From contig CAJTER010000043.1 of the NCBI GenBank assembly GCA_910575405.1, positions 1 through 32,520 on the forward strand: 32,520 nucleotides of DNA. Reading direction: 5' to 3'. Under the pieces are notes generated by a model that did not search any database, was not told the origin of the DNA, and saw nothing but the letters and a program-made list of their open reading frames with translations. A program made the position numbers and the translations under genes. This stretch comes from Clostridia bacterium (GTDB taxonomy: Bacteria > Bacillota > Clostridia > Peptostreptococcales > Anaerovoracaceae). Shown here one piece after another: positions 1 through 7,923 of the stretch. Position 1 is the stretch's first letter, and every line of letters starts with the position of its first letter.

Positions 1-78
1 TGGCGAAGCCATGCATTTACCCTTGACACTGGCGGAGCGATGATTAGAATGAATGCCACCAATCAGGAGAAACGTTAA
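1..78 (+). CDS. C-terminal end of an unrecognised protein (partial)
   Basis: Frame 1 is open from the window edge to a TAA at 76-78 and encodes 25 residues ending in TNQEKR, with DTGGAMIRMNA before that. It converges on spoVAE, so it would be the 3' end of a plus-strand gene starting outside the window. I do not recognise the family, and 25 residues are too few to exclude a chance open frame. No clear terminator follows; 79-174 holds no feature that I can support. Confidence 0.3.
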   Translation, partial: WRSHAFTLDTGGAMIRMNATNQEKR

Positions 79-174
79 AAAAACAGCCAGCACCATACGA
101 TACTGACTGTACAACAATCTTATTTTGTTTCAATGTCCTCTTGACGGGGAGCGGTTCAATGCAGCAGCCTCTTT

Positions 175-528
175 TTATCGAATTGATTTCGGGTTAAAAA
201 TTAACGCTATCAGATATCCCCAGGCAATCGCAACCGTAATACCTCCGGCAGTTGCCGAAATTCCCCCGGTAATAGCCTGCAGCAGACTGTTTTGGACGCC
301 TTCTGCCGCCCCTTTTGCCAGGGCATATCCAAAGCCCGGAAGTGGTACCTTTGCGCCACTTCCAGCTAACTGTACTAAGGGTTCATACAAATGCAACCCC
401 TGCAGGACAGCACCTGAAACTACCAATAGGACTAAAACCCGCGGCGCTGTCAGCTTGGTCACATCCATGAGGAGCTGTCCAATTACGCAGATAGCGCCGC
501 CTATTAAAAATGTATATACATATTCCAT
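175..528 (-). CDS. spoVAE: Stage V sporulation protein AE (SpoVAE)
   Basis: SpoVA membrane protein of 117 residues, about the usual length for the short SpoVAE (SpoVAEb) form. It is almost wholly hydrophobic, with Gly-rich helices and the family-like stretch GSGAKVPLPGFGYALAKG near residues 57-74, and resembles SpoVAC in the same operon. The ATG at 528 is chosen because AGAGAGG lies just upstream; an in-frame ATG at 552 has no such site. In the Bacillus/Clostridium family the SpoVA proteins form the inner-forespore-membrane channel that moves Ca-dipicolinate in during sporulation and out at germination. It is the last gene of spoVAC-D-E, 57 bases after spoVAD. Expression in the forespore under sigma-G is expected from the family. 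Confidence 0.93.
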   Translation of the reverse strand: MEYVYTFLIGGAICVIGQLLMDVTKLTAPRVLVLLVVSGAVLQGLHLYEPLVQLAGSGAKVPLPGFGYALAKGAAEGVQNSLLQAITGGISATAGGITVAIAWGYLIALIFNPKSIR

Positions 529-585
529 ATTTTCCTCTCTCCCAATGCACATTTCGCCGCATTCAGACTATTTACAGGGCTGCCT

Positions 586-1674
586 TTAAACGCAGGCCCC
601 GCCGGACTCCGTTTCCAGGGAAATCGCATGTGCAATTCCTGGAATAGATTCTCCCTGAAAGGGACTGATTGTGGATAACAGCGCTCCGGTAGACATAATA
701 AGCACCTTTTTCAGCTGCCCCTTTATGAGACGCTTGTATACATATCCTGCAAAAACACTTGCTGAACATCCGCACCCGCTTCCGCCTGAATGCACATCTT
801 GTTCTTTTTCAAAAATCATCGCTCCACAATCATCATAGCGGTTGTCCAGTTCTTGTTTGGGAATTCCTGCACCAACCAGCAGATCCTTTGCAATATCCTT
901 CCCGATATATCCCAGATCTCCAGTAAGAATCAAATCATAATCCGTTATAGAGCGCCCTGTATCCTGCAAATGATTCAAAAGTGTATCTACAGCTGCAGGC
1001 GCCATGGCTGCCCCCATCTGATTTGCATCTTTTATCCCTGCATCAATTATTTTGCCAATTGTTCCGCAAGTTACTCTAACAATTTCAGGAATTTTTGTAT
1101 TTCCTTCTTCATCTGCAATAATCTGCTGTCTTTCTTTTATTCCGCAGGACAGCACCATGGCTCCCGCTGCTGTGGCAGTCCATTGAGCAGATGGCGGTCT
1201 CTGGTTTCCATGCTCAAGAGGCATGCGAAATTGACGTTCAGCTGTGCAGTAATGGCTTGATGCTCCAATCATCACATTATCGCTGTACTGCCCGTCTGTC
1301 AGTACTGCCCCAAGCATGAGGGATTCGGTCATAGTCGAGCAGGCACCGTACATTCCCAAAAAAGGGATATGCAGATCTCTTGCCATGAAAGAGGATGACA
1401 TTAGCTGGTTTAACAGATCGCCGCTGAGCATGGCCCCAATATCTTCCTTAGATCTTCCGGATTTCTGCAAAGCCTGGGTCATAGCTGCCTTCAGCATCTT
1501 GCTCTCGGATTTTTCCCAGGTTTTTTCGCCAAAGGTGTCATCTTCCAGTCTTGTATCAAACCACTGAGAAAGAGGACCTTTTCCCTCTTTCTTTCCAACC
1601 ACAGATGCTGTGCTGAGTATAACCGGCTTGTTCGGAAATACGATAGTCTGATTTCCTTTTTTATTCTTTATCAT
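586..1674 (-). CDS. spoVAD: Stage V sporulation protein AD (SpoVAD)
   Basis: Soluble, thiolase-fold member of the SpoVA complex, 362 residues, slightly longer than the ~338 of Bacillus. In studied species SpoVAD binds dipicolinic acid and sits at the outer face of the forespore membrane. Sequence signs are the N-terminal stretch NQTIVFPNKPVILSTASVVG, the thiolase-like core segment YGACSTMTESL at 109-119, and a Gly/Cys-rich segment HSGGSGCGCSASVFAGY near 295-311. The Cys of the core segment sits where condensing enzymes carry their nucleophile, but the family is regarded as non-catalytic. The start lies 10 bases after the spoVAC stop, so the two are probably co-transcribed and translationally coupled. 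Confidence 0.96.
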   Translation of the reverse strand: MIKNKKGNQTIVFPNKPVILSTASVVGKKEGKGPLSQWFDTRLEDDTFGEKTWEKSESKMLKAAMTQALQKSGRSKEDIGAMLSGDLLNQLMSSSFMARDLHIPFLGMYGACSTMTESLMLGAVLTDGQYSDNVMIGASSHYCTAERQFRMPLEHGNQRPPSAQWTATAAGAMVLSCGIKERQQIIADEEGNTKIPEIVRVTCGTIGKIIDAGIKDANQMGAAMAPAAVDTLLNHLQDTGRSITDYDLILTGDLGYIGKDIAKDLLVGAGIPKQELDNRYDDCGAMIFEKEQDVHSGGSGCGCSASVFAGYVYKRLIKGQLKKVLIMSTGALLSTISPFQGESIPGIAHAISLETESGGACV

Positions 1675-1684
1675 ATTGCCTCCC

Positions 1685-2161
1685 CTAAAATTGACCTATC
1701 AACCAGTAAATCACACCAATTAATGCTGAAACCGTTATTCCGCTTACTAAAACCGGGCCTGCCAGGCTAAAAAGCTTTGCCCCTACTCCGAGGACAATTC
1801 CTTCCTTTTTGTATTCAATCGCAGGCGCAACCATTGAGTTGGCAAATCCGGTAATAGGTACAATTACACCTGCACCCGCAAATTTCCCAATCGTATCAAA
1901 TACTCCCAGGCCGGTTAAAAGCTGCGCGGCCATCACCAATATAATCGTTACATAAGTGCCTGCTGCCTTTTCATCCATGCCCGAACCGGTTAATCCCTTT
2001 TCCATCAGCTGCGCACATACGCAGATCAGCCCCCCTATAATAAAGGCCTTTACACAGTTCATCACATAATTAGGCTTTGGTGTAAATTGATCCGCATACT
2101 GTTCATAAGCCTTTGCCACCTGTTTTTTCTGCTTTTTTTCCTGTTTATCCTGTTCCGTCAT
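1685..2161 (-). CDS. spoVAC: Stage V sporulation protein AC (SpoVAC)
   Basis: Membrane subunit of the SpoVA dipicolinate channel, 158 residues from the chosen start. The ATG at 2161 is preceded by AAAGGAGGA at 5 bases, whereas the longer in-frame ATG at 2200 lacks a site. A Lys/Gln-rich cytosolic head carries YEQYADQFTPKPNYVMNC, a hallmark-like stretch of SpoVAC. Four or so hydrophobic segments follow, with GAGVIVPITGFANSMVAPAIEYKKEG near the middle-to-C-terminal part. In the family SpoVAC behaves as a mechanosensitive channel component. It is the first gene of the operon. The 98-bp gap to the divergent maf must hold both promoters. Confidence 0.95.
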   Translation of the reverse strand: MTEQDKQEKKQKKQVAKAYEQYADQFTPKPNYVMNCVKAFIIGGLICVCAQLMEKGLTGSGMDEKAAGTYVTIILVMAAQLLTGLGVFDTIGKFAGAGVIVPITGFANSMVAPAIEYKKEGIVLGVGAKLFSLAGPVLVSGITVSALIGVIYWLIGQF

Positions 2162-2259
2162 AAAGTCCTCCTTTCCGATTTCTCTTTTTATTATTCCCAA
2201 TAATAAAAATTTATGCCATAATACATTATGACAAGCTTAAAAACTGGAAAGGATAATTT
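2162..2259. promoter_or_regulatory. spoVAC-maf divergent intergenic promoter region
   Basis: AT-rich gap between divergent start codons. On the minus strand GCATA followed 16 bases later by AATAATA resembles the forespore sigma-G pattern (GHATR, 17-18 bases, CATWMTA), off by one base and one position of spacing. A short perfect dyad CATAATACATTATG lies near 2216-2229. The sigma-G assignment is an inference; the dyad is read directly. Confidence 0.35.
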
Positions 2260-2841
2260 ATGAAAAACGAAAATTTGATTCTGGCCTCCGCTTCTCCCCG
2301 CAGAATCCAAATGATGAAAGAAAAAGGTTATGAGCCCCGGGTTTTTCCCGCCAGGATTTCCGAGGATATCCCATTTCCTATGAGTATGGAAGCGACTGTT
2401 ATGTATCTTGCCTGTAAAAAGGCGCTGTGGGTTGAATCCGCTCTCAAGGAAATGGAAAAAAAGGAGTACCCTGTTATCATTGCCGCAGATACGATGGTTT
2501 ATAAGGACAAACTTATAGGAAAACCGCAAGGCCCTCAGGAAGCTCTGGAAATCCTGTCTGCTCTTCGAAACAGCTATCACTACGTCATCACTGGAGTCTG
2601 CCTCCTACAGGCGGAACAGCCCCTGCGGCGTCTCTTTTACGAAGTGACTAAAGTTTTTTTCAAAGATTATTCAGAAGACACGCTGCAGGCCTATATCCAT
2701 ACCGAAGAGCCTTATGATAAGGCCGGAGGCTATGCTATCCAAGGTTCCTTTGGAATCTATGTGGATCATATTGAAGGTGATTATGAAAATGTCATCGGTT
2801 TTCCCTGGAGCAGAATTGAAAAAGAGCTGGCTTTGTTTTAA
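2260..2841 (+). CDS. maf: Maf/YhdE-family nucleoside triphosphate pyrophosphatase
   Basis: Maf house-cleaning enzyme, 193 residues, normal length. Family members hydrolyse modified or non-canonical NTPs (dTTP/UTP type) to NMP and pyrophosphate in the cytosol, and overproduction blocks septation in Bacillus. Motifs in order are ILASASPRR (7-15), ADTMV (76-80, catalytic Asp), GKP (87-89), DKAGGYAIQG (153-162) and GDYENVIGFP (173-182). The start has AAAGGA at proper spacing. It is a single gene, divergent from the spoVA operon and convergent with the protease gene. Its last codons form the left arm of a bidirectional terminator. Confidence 0.95.
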   Translation: MKNENLILASASPRRIQMMKEKGYEPRVFPARISEDIPFPMSMEATVMYLACKKALWVESALKEMEKKEYPVIIAADTMVYKDKLIGKPQGPQEALEILSALRNSYHYVITGVCLLQAEQPLRRLFYEVTKVFFKDYSEDTLQAYIHTEEPYDKAGGYAIQGSFGIYVDHIEGDYENVIGFPWSRIEKELALF

Positions 2842-2855
2842 TGTCAGCTCTTTTT
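2819..2855. terminator. Bidirectional terminator between maf and the protease gene
   Basis: Perfect 11-bp inverted repeat AAAAAGAGCTG / CAGCTCTTTTT with a 15-base loop. It has a T-run on either strand, overlaps the 3' end of maf and lies just past the stop of the convergent protease gene. Confidence 0.85.
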
Positions 2856-2871
2856 GAGATCTCATGCTTTG

Positions 2872-4911
2872 TTATTTCTTCAGTTTTATCTTTTTCACAC
2901 TGCTGTACTTGCCATATACATTCCTGCCTGTAGAATCGGACTTGTACGCCCTCACCTTTACGTAATAAGTTTTTCCCTTTTTCAGTCCCGTCAGTTTGAT
3001 GGAGGTTGTCTTTGAGGATTTGTATTTTGTAGCAGCTTTGGTAAAATTGCGGTTCGTCGAGTAAGCGGTCTGATATTTGGCGCCACTGATACGCTTATAT
3101 GTAACCGTAACCTTTGTCTTTGCAGATTGCTTTAGTTTTTTGACAGCTTCTGCCGGAACAGTCACCTTGGTCCACTTTGCATAGAGGGTATAAGTTCCAC
3201 TGGAAAAGGAAGTGACTTTTGAGCGAAAACCGCTGTCCTTGTACCATCCCGCAAAGGTGTATCCTGCTCTTACAGGATTTTTCAGAGATATCGTTCTTCC
3301 ATAGTATGAGGATGGATTTGCACTGTTATTTTTCCCGCCGTTAAGCTGGTAGTCTATTGTGTATGGTACAGTCACTTTGCAGGTGGCCGATGCGCCCAGT
3401 GCATCACCTGATTTTACGGTAATCGTCGCCGTCCCATAACCATTTGCCGTCACAGTTCCCTCTGCATCCACACTGACAGCATCTGGATTGGAAGATGTCC
3501 ATGTAAGCTGGTTTTCACCTGCAGCACTGGCAGCCGCTGCCTGAAGGTGTTCCGTCTGTCCGATGCTCATGGAAAGTGAGGCTTTGTTCAGCTTCAGGCT
3601 CGTTACATACTGCTGCATCATTGCGACAGCTCCATAGGCATTTACAATCCCATATCCGGACTGCATATCCCATCCCTTTGTATAAATATCCTCTGCGGAT
3701 TGGTATAAAATATTTTTGGCATCCTTTGGTGTTATATTGGGATCAACCGAATAAAGCAATGCTGCTGCTCCGGAAACGACAGGAGTTGCCATGGAGGTTC
3801 CTGACTTGAGCGTGTAGGCAGCCCCTTTATCCGTACTGAGGATTGAGCTTCCCGGTGCGGAAATATCTTTTGTCTCACCGTAATTGGAGAAACTAGATCT
3901 CTGCTTGTTCTTACCTACGGAAATAACGCTTACACATGAATCAAAATCTGCAGGATAATTTGGAATCGTATTGCCAGCATTTCCAGCTGCTGCAACTACC
4001 ATACTCCCTGCTGCATTCACTTTATTCACAGCGCTTTCCAAAAGCCGGTCTTCAAAGAGGTCCGAATCATTTACATCATAGCCAACGCTCATATTGATGA
4101 CCTTTGCCTTGTTGTCCACCGCATACTGCAGCGCTGCTACCATAGCCGCTGTCGTTGCGCCGTATTCATCTTTATCTCTCGGATCTCCGCTAAACACATC
4201 GACTACAAAGGCTTCCACTCCTGTGTTATCTCCAACCGTGGCAACCCCTGCTACTCCAATGCTGTTATTGGCCGCAGCAGCGATAATTCCCGTAACATGA
4301 GTACCATGCCCATCGTCATCTCCTTTAAAAGCACGCTTTTTTCCGGAGGACAGATCTACACACAGGCTGCTGTTCACATTGTTCTTTAAATCTGGATGCG
4401 TCAGCTCAACACCCGTGTCCAGAACAGCTACTCTGGTCTTCGTATGCTTAAGTTTTTGAATCAACTCCCATGCTTCTTTTGCATGTATCATATCCAGATG
4501 CCACAGACTGTCCGCTCTGGCATCATTTAATTCTGCTGCTGTCTGCGCATTGAGCGAGCTGTCTGCATTATCAGCAAGCTTATATTTGTAATTTGGCTGG
4601 GCATATGTGACATCCGGATCCGCCTGATACTGTTCTACAGCATCCTGTACGCTTTGCCCTTCCGGTAATTCCACAAGGCCTGTTATCTCCTCCCGGGGAG
4701 TATCTAAAACAGTTATGTCCTGTCCATCCTGCTGTTTTACGATGGACTCAGCTTCCATCGTGTTAACATCGTCCTCAAAGACAACAAGAATTTCACTGTC
4801 TGTGTACGGCTCTACTGCCTGCTGCATGCCATACACGCTCCCTGTCTCTGAAAAACAGACTGCGGTCATTAGGCAGCATATCAGTAAAAGGGCTGTTCCT
4901 CTCTTCTTCAA
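2872..4911 (-). CDS. Secreted subtilisin-like (S8) serine protease with Big2, InlB-type and FN3-like C-terminal modules
   Basis: Extracellular endopeptidase of about 679 residues. I favour a TTG start at 4911 because AAGGAGG sits 9 bases upstream and translation then opens with MKKRGTALLLICCLMTAV, a normal signal peptide. The in-frame ATG at 4941 would add ten charged residues. An inhibitor-I9-like propeptide follows (ILVVFEDDVN onward). The catalytic triad is Asp in AVLDTGVELTHPD, His in GHGTHVTG and Ser in SGTSMATP, with the oxyanion Asn in AAAGN. The C-terminal ~260 residues hold a Big2 Ig-like domain (LTWTSSNPDAVSV), an InlB/Listeria-Bacteroides repeat (AGYTFAGWYKD) and an FN3-like domain (GLKKGKTYYVKVRAYK). 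There is no LPXTG anchor, so it is probably released or wall-associated by its repeats. It shares a terminator with maf. Confidence 0.93.
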   Translation of the reverse strand: MKKRGTALLLICCLMTAVCFSETGSVYGMQQAVEPYTDSEILVVFEDDVNTMEAESIVKQQDGQDITVLDTPREEITGLVELPEGQSVQDAVEQYQADPDVTYAQPNYKYKLADNADSSLNAQTAAELNDARADSLWHLDMIHAKEAWELIQKLKHTKTRVAVLDTGVELTHPDLKNNVNSSLCVDLSSGKKRAFKGDDDGHGTHVTGIIAAAANNSIGVAGVATVGDNTGVEAFVVDVFSGDPRDKDEYGATTAAMVAALQYAVDNKAKVINMSVGYDVNDSDLFEDRLLESAVNKVNAAGSMVVAAAGNAGNTIPNYPADFDSCVSVISVGKNKQRSSFSNYGETKDISAPGSSILSTDKGAAYTLKSGTSMATPVVSGAAALLYSVDPNITPKDAKNILYQSAEDIYTKGWDMQSGYGIVNAYGAVAMMQQYVTSLKLNKASLSMSIGQTEHLQAAAASAAGENQLTWTSSNPDAVSVDAEGTVTANGYGTATITVKSGDALGASATCKVTVPYTIDYQLNGGKNNSANPSSYYGRTISLKNPVRAGYTFAGWYKDSGFRSKVTSFSSGTYTLYAKWTKVTVPAEAVKKLKQSAKTKVTVTYKRISGAKYQTAYSTNRNFTKAATKYKSSKTTSIKLTGLKKGKTYYVKVRAYKSDSTGRNVYGKYSSVKKIKLKK

Positions 4912-5281
4912 TTCTTTTTCCCTCCTTAATGATCTCTTCATACGATCACTTCATGATCGCTTCGCACTTATGCCACTATTATACCATAACGCAAATTCCT
5001 TTTAAAACCTCTCCCCTCCCATTTTCACGATCCATTCACAGGAATGTCGGGAGCTTTTCACATTCTATGGATTTTTATGGTAAGTGCTGTTTCTTTTTCT
5101 GCACATAAAAAGAAAAGCTGCATTTTCCTATACGACTGCATAAATGTATCTTCAGCCACAAAGAGCAGCAGCTGAAGATACGGATTGCAACTATAAATAC
5201 GGAGATATTAAATTGAAGGTTTAAAAGAATTGCCACATTCCCGCTACTCCACCCGCGTTCCACAGGCTCCTTGCCCGGAAA
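4912..5281. other. Gene-poor gap with an 11-bp hairpin
   Basis: No convincing gene. A perfect inverted repeat GTATCTTCAGC / GCTGAAGATAC (5146-5156 and 5171-5181, 14-base loop) lies 100 bases past the sigma-factor stop. It lacks a T-run, so a terminator or mRNA-end role is only possible. A 62-codon minus frame at 5075-5263 has no ribosome site and no familiar sequence. Confidence 0.4.
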
Positions 5282-5827
5282 TCAGCTTTCCTCCTCTTGG
5301 TTCATTTCCTCCAGGATTTCTTTAAGTTTTACTAAGCCTCTCGTATGTCTGCTTTTGACAGCACTTTCCTTTTCACCTGTAATCTTTGCGATTTCCCGCA
5401 GCTTATATCCTTCAAAATAATACAGGCGGAACAAGAATAACGTTTTGTCCGGCAGCTGACGAAGCGCGTGGACAAGCTCTTCTTTTTCACAAATATGATC
5501 GATTTCTTCTTCCATTCTGCGGCAATTAGCATCATCAATAGATGCTGCCTGTGCATCAAAATCTTCTGTATCTATTGAGCGGATCATTTCACGGTTTTGC
5601 ATAACTTTTCTCCAATACCGATTTATCTCATTCCTCGTTATGCTCCACAACCATGCATCCATTTTATCCGCTTCCCGAAGTTGATCCGGAGAGCGAAATG
5701 CACTAACGAAAATATTTTGAAGCAGGTCTTCTCTGTCCTGTTTATCAACATTGTACATGGCCAATAACCGGTTTATGTTATTATACTTGCTGCACAACAG
5801 TGCTTCTTTCTCTTTTCTATCCAACAC
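5282..5827 (-). CDS. ECF-type RNA polymerase sigma factor
   Basis: Group IV sigma-70 factor, about 181 residues. The region-2 core is DREDLLQNIFVSAFR...MDAWLWSITRNEINRYWRK, typical of -10 recognition and core binding. The region-4 helix-turn-helix is LRQLPDKTLFLFRLYYFEGYKLREIAKITGEKESAVKSRHTRG. The GTG at 5827 is preferred because AGAAAGG lies 6 bases upstream; the ATG two codons earlier almost touches that site. No anti-sigma gene lies next to it: downstream is an empty gap, then the protease on the same strand. Its signal is therefore unknown. The nearest candidate target is the protease, but I see no matching promoter evidence. Confidence 0.85.
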   Translation of the reverse strand: MLDRKEKEALLCSKYNNINRLLAMYNVDKQDREDLLQNIFVSAFRSPDQLREADKMDAWLWSITRNEINRYWRKVMQNREMIRSIDTEDFDAQAASIDDANCRRMEEEIDHICEKEELVHALRQLPDKTLFLFRLYYFEGYKLREIAKITGEKESAVKSRHTRGLVKLKEILEEMNQEEES

Positions 5828-6056
5828 TTGCATCCTTTCTAAGCTGTAATTGTGTCTTTTCCAATAATTTGTACTTTAATCTTTTAATCTGCCTCTACCT
5901 TTAAATGACTTTCCAAGGGATCGCGCTATATCTTTCAGGGGTATTTTTACAGACTCCCTCCCTCACGTATATTTTTTACTACTTTTTGCAGCTTTTCCTC
6001 CCAAAACAATCTCTATTACATTAAAAGACTATTTTGGAAATTCAAGGAGAGTCATT

Positions 6057-6449
6057 ATGAGAATTGAACTTCAGCAACGAGTCGCGCATAACCTTACACT
6101 ATTGCGCAAAAATGCAAAACTGAGCCAGAGCGCCTTATCATCAAAGATTTCAATCGGCCGTTCCACATACTCTCAGTATGAGCAGGGAGACAGGCTCCCA
6201 GATGTCGATACTTTATATGCGCTGTGCAGCTTTTACCATGTGAATATGGATACACTTGTTAACAGTGATGCACAAACGGTACTTCAGGAATATTTTCTTT
6301 ATCAGGAATATACTCGTGAAGAAACGAAACTTCTGGCCCTGTATACTTCCCTTTCTGATTTCTCAAAGGGAAGGCTCATTGAGCATGCCGAAATACTTGC
6401 TCAGTTTGATCGGCAAAAACGTCAGGAATCACTTCATATGAATGGGTGA
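6057..6449 (+). CDS. XRE-family helix-turn-helix regulator
   Basis: Cytosolic DNA-binding protein of 130 residues. The Cro/cI-type HTH occupies about residues 6-62: RVAHNLTLLRKNAKLSQSAL, then STYSQYEQGDRLPDVDTLYALCSFYHV, ending with the family's usual DTLV stretch. The C-terminal half is a charged helical tail of unknown role. The start has AAGGAGAG 6 bases upstream. It diverges from the sigma-factor gene across about 230 bp and converges on another small XRE gene. The ligand and targets cannot be told. Confidence 0.85.
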   Translation: MRIELQQRVAHNLTLLRKNAKLSQSALSSKISIGRSTYSQYEQGDRLPDVDTLYALCSFYHVNMDTLVNSDAQTVLQEYFLYQEYTREETKLLALYTSLSDFSKGRLIEHAEILAQFDRQKRQESLHMNG

Positions 6450-6470
6450 AGCAATTCTTTGCTAATTTCG

Positions 6471-6785
6471 TTATTTTTCGGTCAACCCTTCCAGATACCC
6501 CATCGCTTTTGCCTGCATTTCCTTTGGGAGCTCATCCCACAGAAGTAAAAGCGCCCTTTGCTGTTCTGTCAAATCAATCCTGCTCTCTTCCTCTGTAAAA
6601 AACTGTGCCATGGTTATATCAAGACCTTCGCAAATTTTCTGCAGAGTGGGGAGAGTGGGCATTGTATCCTTTTTGAACATATTCGTCAATGTTGTATAAG
6701 GGATATTTGCATCCTGCGCTAATCGATATTTGCTGATTCCTTTCTTGTTGCATATCAATTCTATTTTATTAAGCGTATAGTTCAC
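6471..6785 (-). CDS. XRE-family helix-turn-helix regulator
   Basis: Small regulator of about 104 residues. The HTH is NKIELICNKKGISKYRLAQDANIPYTTLTNMFKKDTMPTLPTLQKICEGLDITMAQFF, followed by a short helical tail (QQRALLLLWDELPKEMQAKAMGYLEGL). Family members usually begin right at the NYT.NKIE segment, and a GTG at 6785 has ACGAGG 9 bases upstream. I prefer it over the ATG at 6812, which lacks a good site. The gene converges with the preceding XRE gene, with 21 bases between stops. Function beyond DNA binding is unknown. Confidence 0.78.
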   Translation of the reverse strand: MNYTLNKIELICNKKGISKYRLAQDANIPYTTLTNMFKKDTMPTLPTLQKICEGLDITMAQFFTEEESRIDLTEQQRALLLLWDELPKEMQAKAMGYLEGLTEK

Positions 6786-6812
6786 TCTTAACAACCTCGT
6801 TTCTATACCCAT

Positions 6813-7012
6813 ATTTTAACTTAAATTGCATTTGATTTTCAGTCTATAATATGCGTATGTTAAGATACTTATATTTATATGCTTTTTTTATTTCTTAAAA
6901 AACATTGAAATTCACAGGGTTTGAGCCATTTTCGTTTTCCTATGCAGGTGTACATTTCAAATATTCTGAAAAAAAATCCACTTGATATATGCGTAAGCAC
7001 CATTTATGGCAC
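6813..7012. other. AT-rich intergenic region upstream of the small XRE gene
   Basis: No gene seen. It contains TATTAT-type sequences on the minus strand near 6845-6850 that may serve the XRE gene. No clear -35 partner is visible. Confidence 0.3.
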
Positions 7013-7061
7013 AAAAAAGCAGCTGTCATTATGCGTTCCATTCATAATACAGCCGCTTTTT
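7013..7061 (-). terminator. Rho-independent terminator of hsp20
   Basis: Read on the minus strand, AAAAAGC GGCTG TaTTATG pairs with CATAAtgACAGCtGCTTTTTT: a long stem with two small mismatches and a six-base T-run, 31 bases past the hsp20 stop. Confidence 0.8.
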
Positions 7062-7091
7062 ACTCTTATTTTTATTGTGCTTTAGACCCCT

Positions 7092-7520
7092 TTATTGAAT
7101 TGCTATCAGCTTTTTCTGCTCCTGAAGTTTCTTTGGCTCTTCTTTTGGAACACATAGATGAAGAATTCCATTTTTAAAGGAAGCAGTAATATCCTCTTCT
7201 TTGATTCCCTCCCCTACATAAAATGTCCTGGAGCAAGTACCTGTACAGCGTTCTCTGTGAATATAATTTCCATCTTCATCCTTCCGCTCACTGGATTCAT
7301 CTTTCTTTGCGGTAATCGTCATATATCCATTATTTAATTCCGCATTAATATCCTCTTTCGCAAACCCAGGCAAATCAATTTCCATCAGGTAGTTCCCATC
7401 CTTTTCCCTAATATCAGTTTTCATCATGACTGCTTTGTTTTCCGTTCGGTTAAAGAATGGGTCCTTAAACATTTCATCAAATAAATCAAAACCGAAATTC
7501 CTTCTTGGCATCATTAACAT
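7092..7520 (-). CDS. hsp20: Hsp20/alpha-crystallin small heat shock protein
   Basis: ATP-independent holdase chaperone, 142 residues, normal for clostridial Hsp18/Hsp20. A short N-terminal arm (RNFGFDLFDEMFKDPFF) leads into an alpha-crystallin domain at about 32-130, with MEIDLPGFAKEDINAELNNGYMTITA and the C-terminal FKNGILHLCVPK (the GxLxxxxPK motif). AAGGAGG stands 7 bases before the ATG. It is a single gene with its own promoter, CIRCE operator and terminator, so HrcA repression and heat induction are expected. Confidence 0.96.
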   Translation of the reverse strand: MLMMPRRNFGFDLFDEMFKDPFFNRTENKAVMMKTDIREKDGNYLMEIDLPGFAKEDINAELNNGYMTITAKKDESSERKDEDGNYIHRERCTGTCSRTFYVGEGIKEEDITASFKNGILHLCVPKEEPKKLQEQKKLIAIQ

Positions 7521-7644
7521 ACATATCCCTCCTTAAATTTAGCCGGCCATTCACCGGTATACCGCAGACTCTGCTCTGTTTCGCTTAGTAACATCCGAGC
7601 AGACTGCATTTTCATTTATATATTCCCCCTTTTGGAACAATTCT

Positions 7645-7673
7645 ATAATAGCTCTTTTTGTTAGCACTGTCAA
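7645..7673 (-). promoter_or_regulatory. Sigma-A promoter of hsp20
   Basis: On the minus strand TTGACA (7673-7668), 17-base spacer, TATTAT (7650-7645). The -35 box lies inside the CIRCE dyad, so bound repressor would block polymerase. Confidence 0.85.
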
Positions 7674-7687
7674 TAGTTGAGTGCTAA
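7661..7687. promoter_or_regulatory. CIRCE operator (HrcA binding site)
   Basis: TTAGCACTG, nine bases, GAGTGCTAA. The consensus is TTAGCACTC-N9-GAGTGCTAA, so only one base of the left arm differs. It overlaps the hsp20 -35 box. Confidence 0.93.
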
Positions 7688-7750
7688 TTTCTGAAAATTT
7701 ATTTTCTCACGTTCTCAGTCCGAAAATCCGCAATTTTTTTCAATTTATAC

Positions 7751-7780
7751 TTTACAGATACCCATGTTTTAGTGTATAAT
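7751..7780 (+). promoter_or_regulatory. Promoter of tRNA-Arg
   Basis: TTTACA (7751-7756), 18-base spacer, TATAAT (7775-7780), about 20 bases before the tRNA. Confidence 0.75.
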
Positions 7781-7800
7781 AATTTTTGTTGGTAAGACAG

Positions 7801-7877
7801 GCGCCATTAGCTCAGCTGGATAGAGTAGCGCACTACGAATGCGAAGGTCTGGGGTTCGAATCCCTAATGGCGCGCCA
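7801..7877 (+). tRNA. tRNA-Arg (anticodon ACG), CCA encoded
   Basis: Acceptor arms GCGCCAT (7801-7807) and ATGGCGC (7867-7873) pair perfectly, followed by discriminator G and encoded CCA (7875-7877). The D arm is GCTC-AGCTGGATA-GAGT, the anticodon loop is CTACGAA with anticodon ACG (the A is expected to be deaminated to inosine by TadA), and the T loop is TTCGAAT. It reads CGN arginine codons. It is a stand-alone gene with its own promoter and terminator. Confidence 0.96.
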
Positions 7878-7913
7878 AAAGCCCTTAGAAATATATGTTT
7901 CTAGGGGCTTTTT
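7877..7913. terminator. Bidirectional terminator of tRNA-Arg and the ABC permease
   Basis: AAAAGCCCTTAGAAA pairs with TTTCTAGGGGCTTTTT around a six-base loop. It has T-runs in both directions and sits between the convergent tRNA and the permease stop at 7924. Confidence 0.85.
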
Positions 7914-7923
7914 ACATGTCTTG

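Noticed and set aside
5075-5263. A 62-codon frame between the protease and sigma-factor genes
   Set aside because: No ribosome site, no family likeness, and it covers a hairpin.
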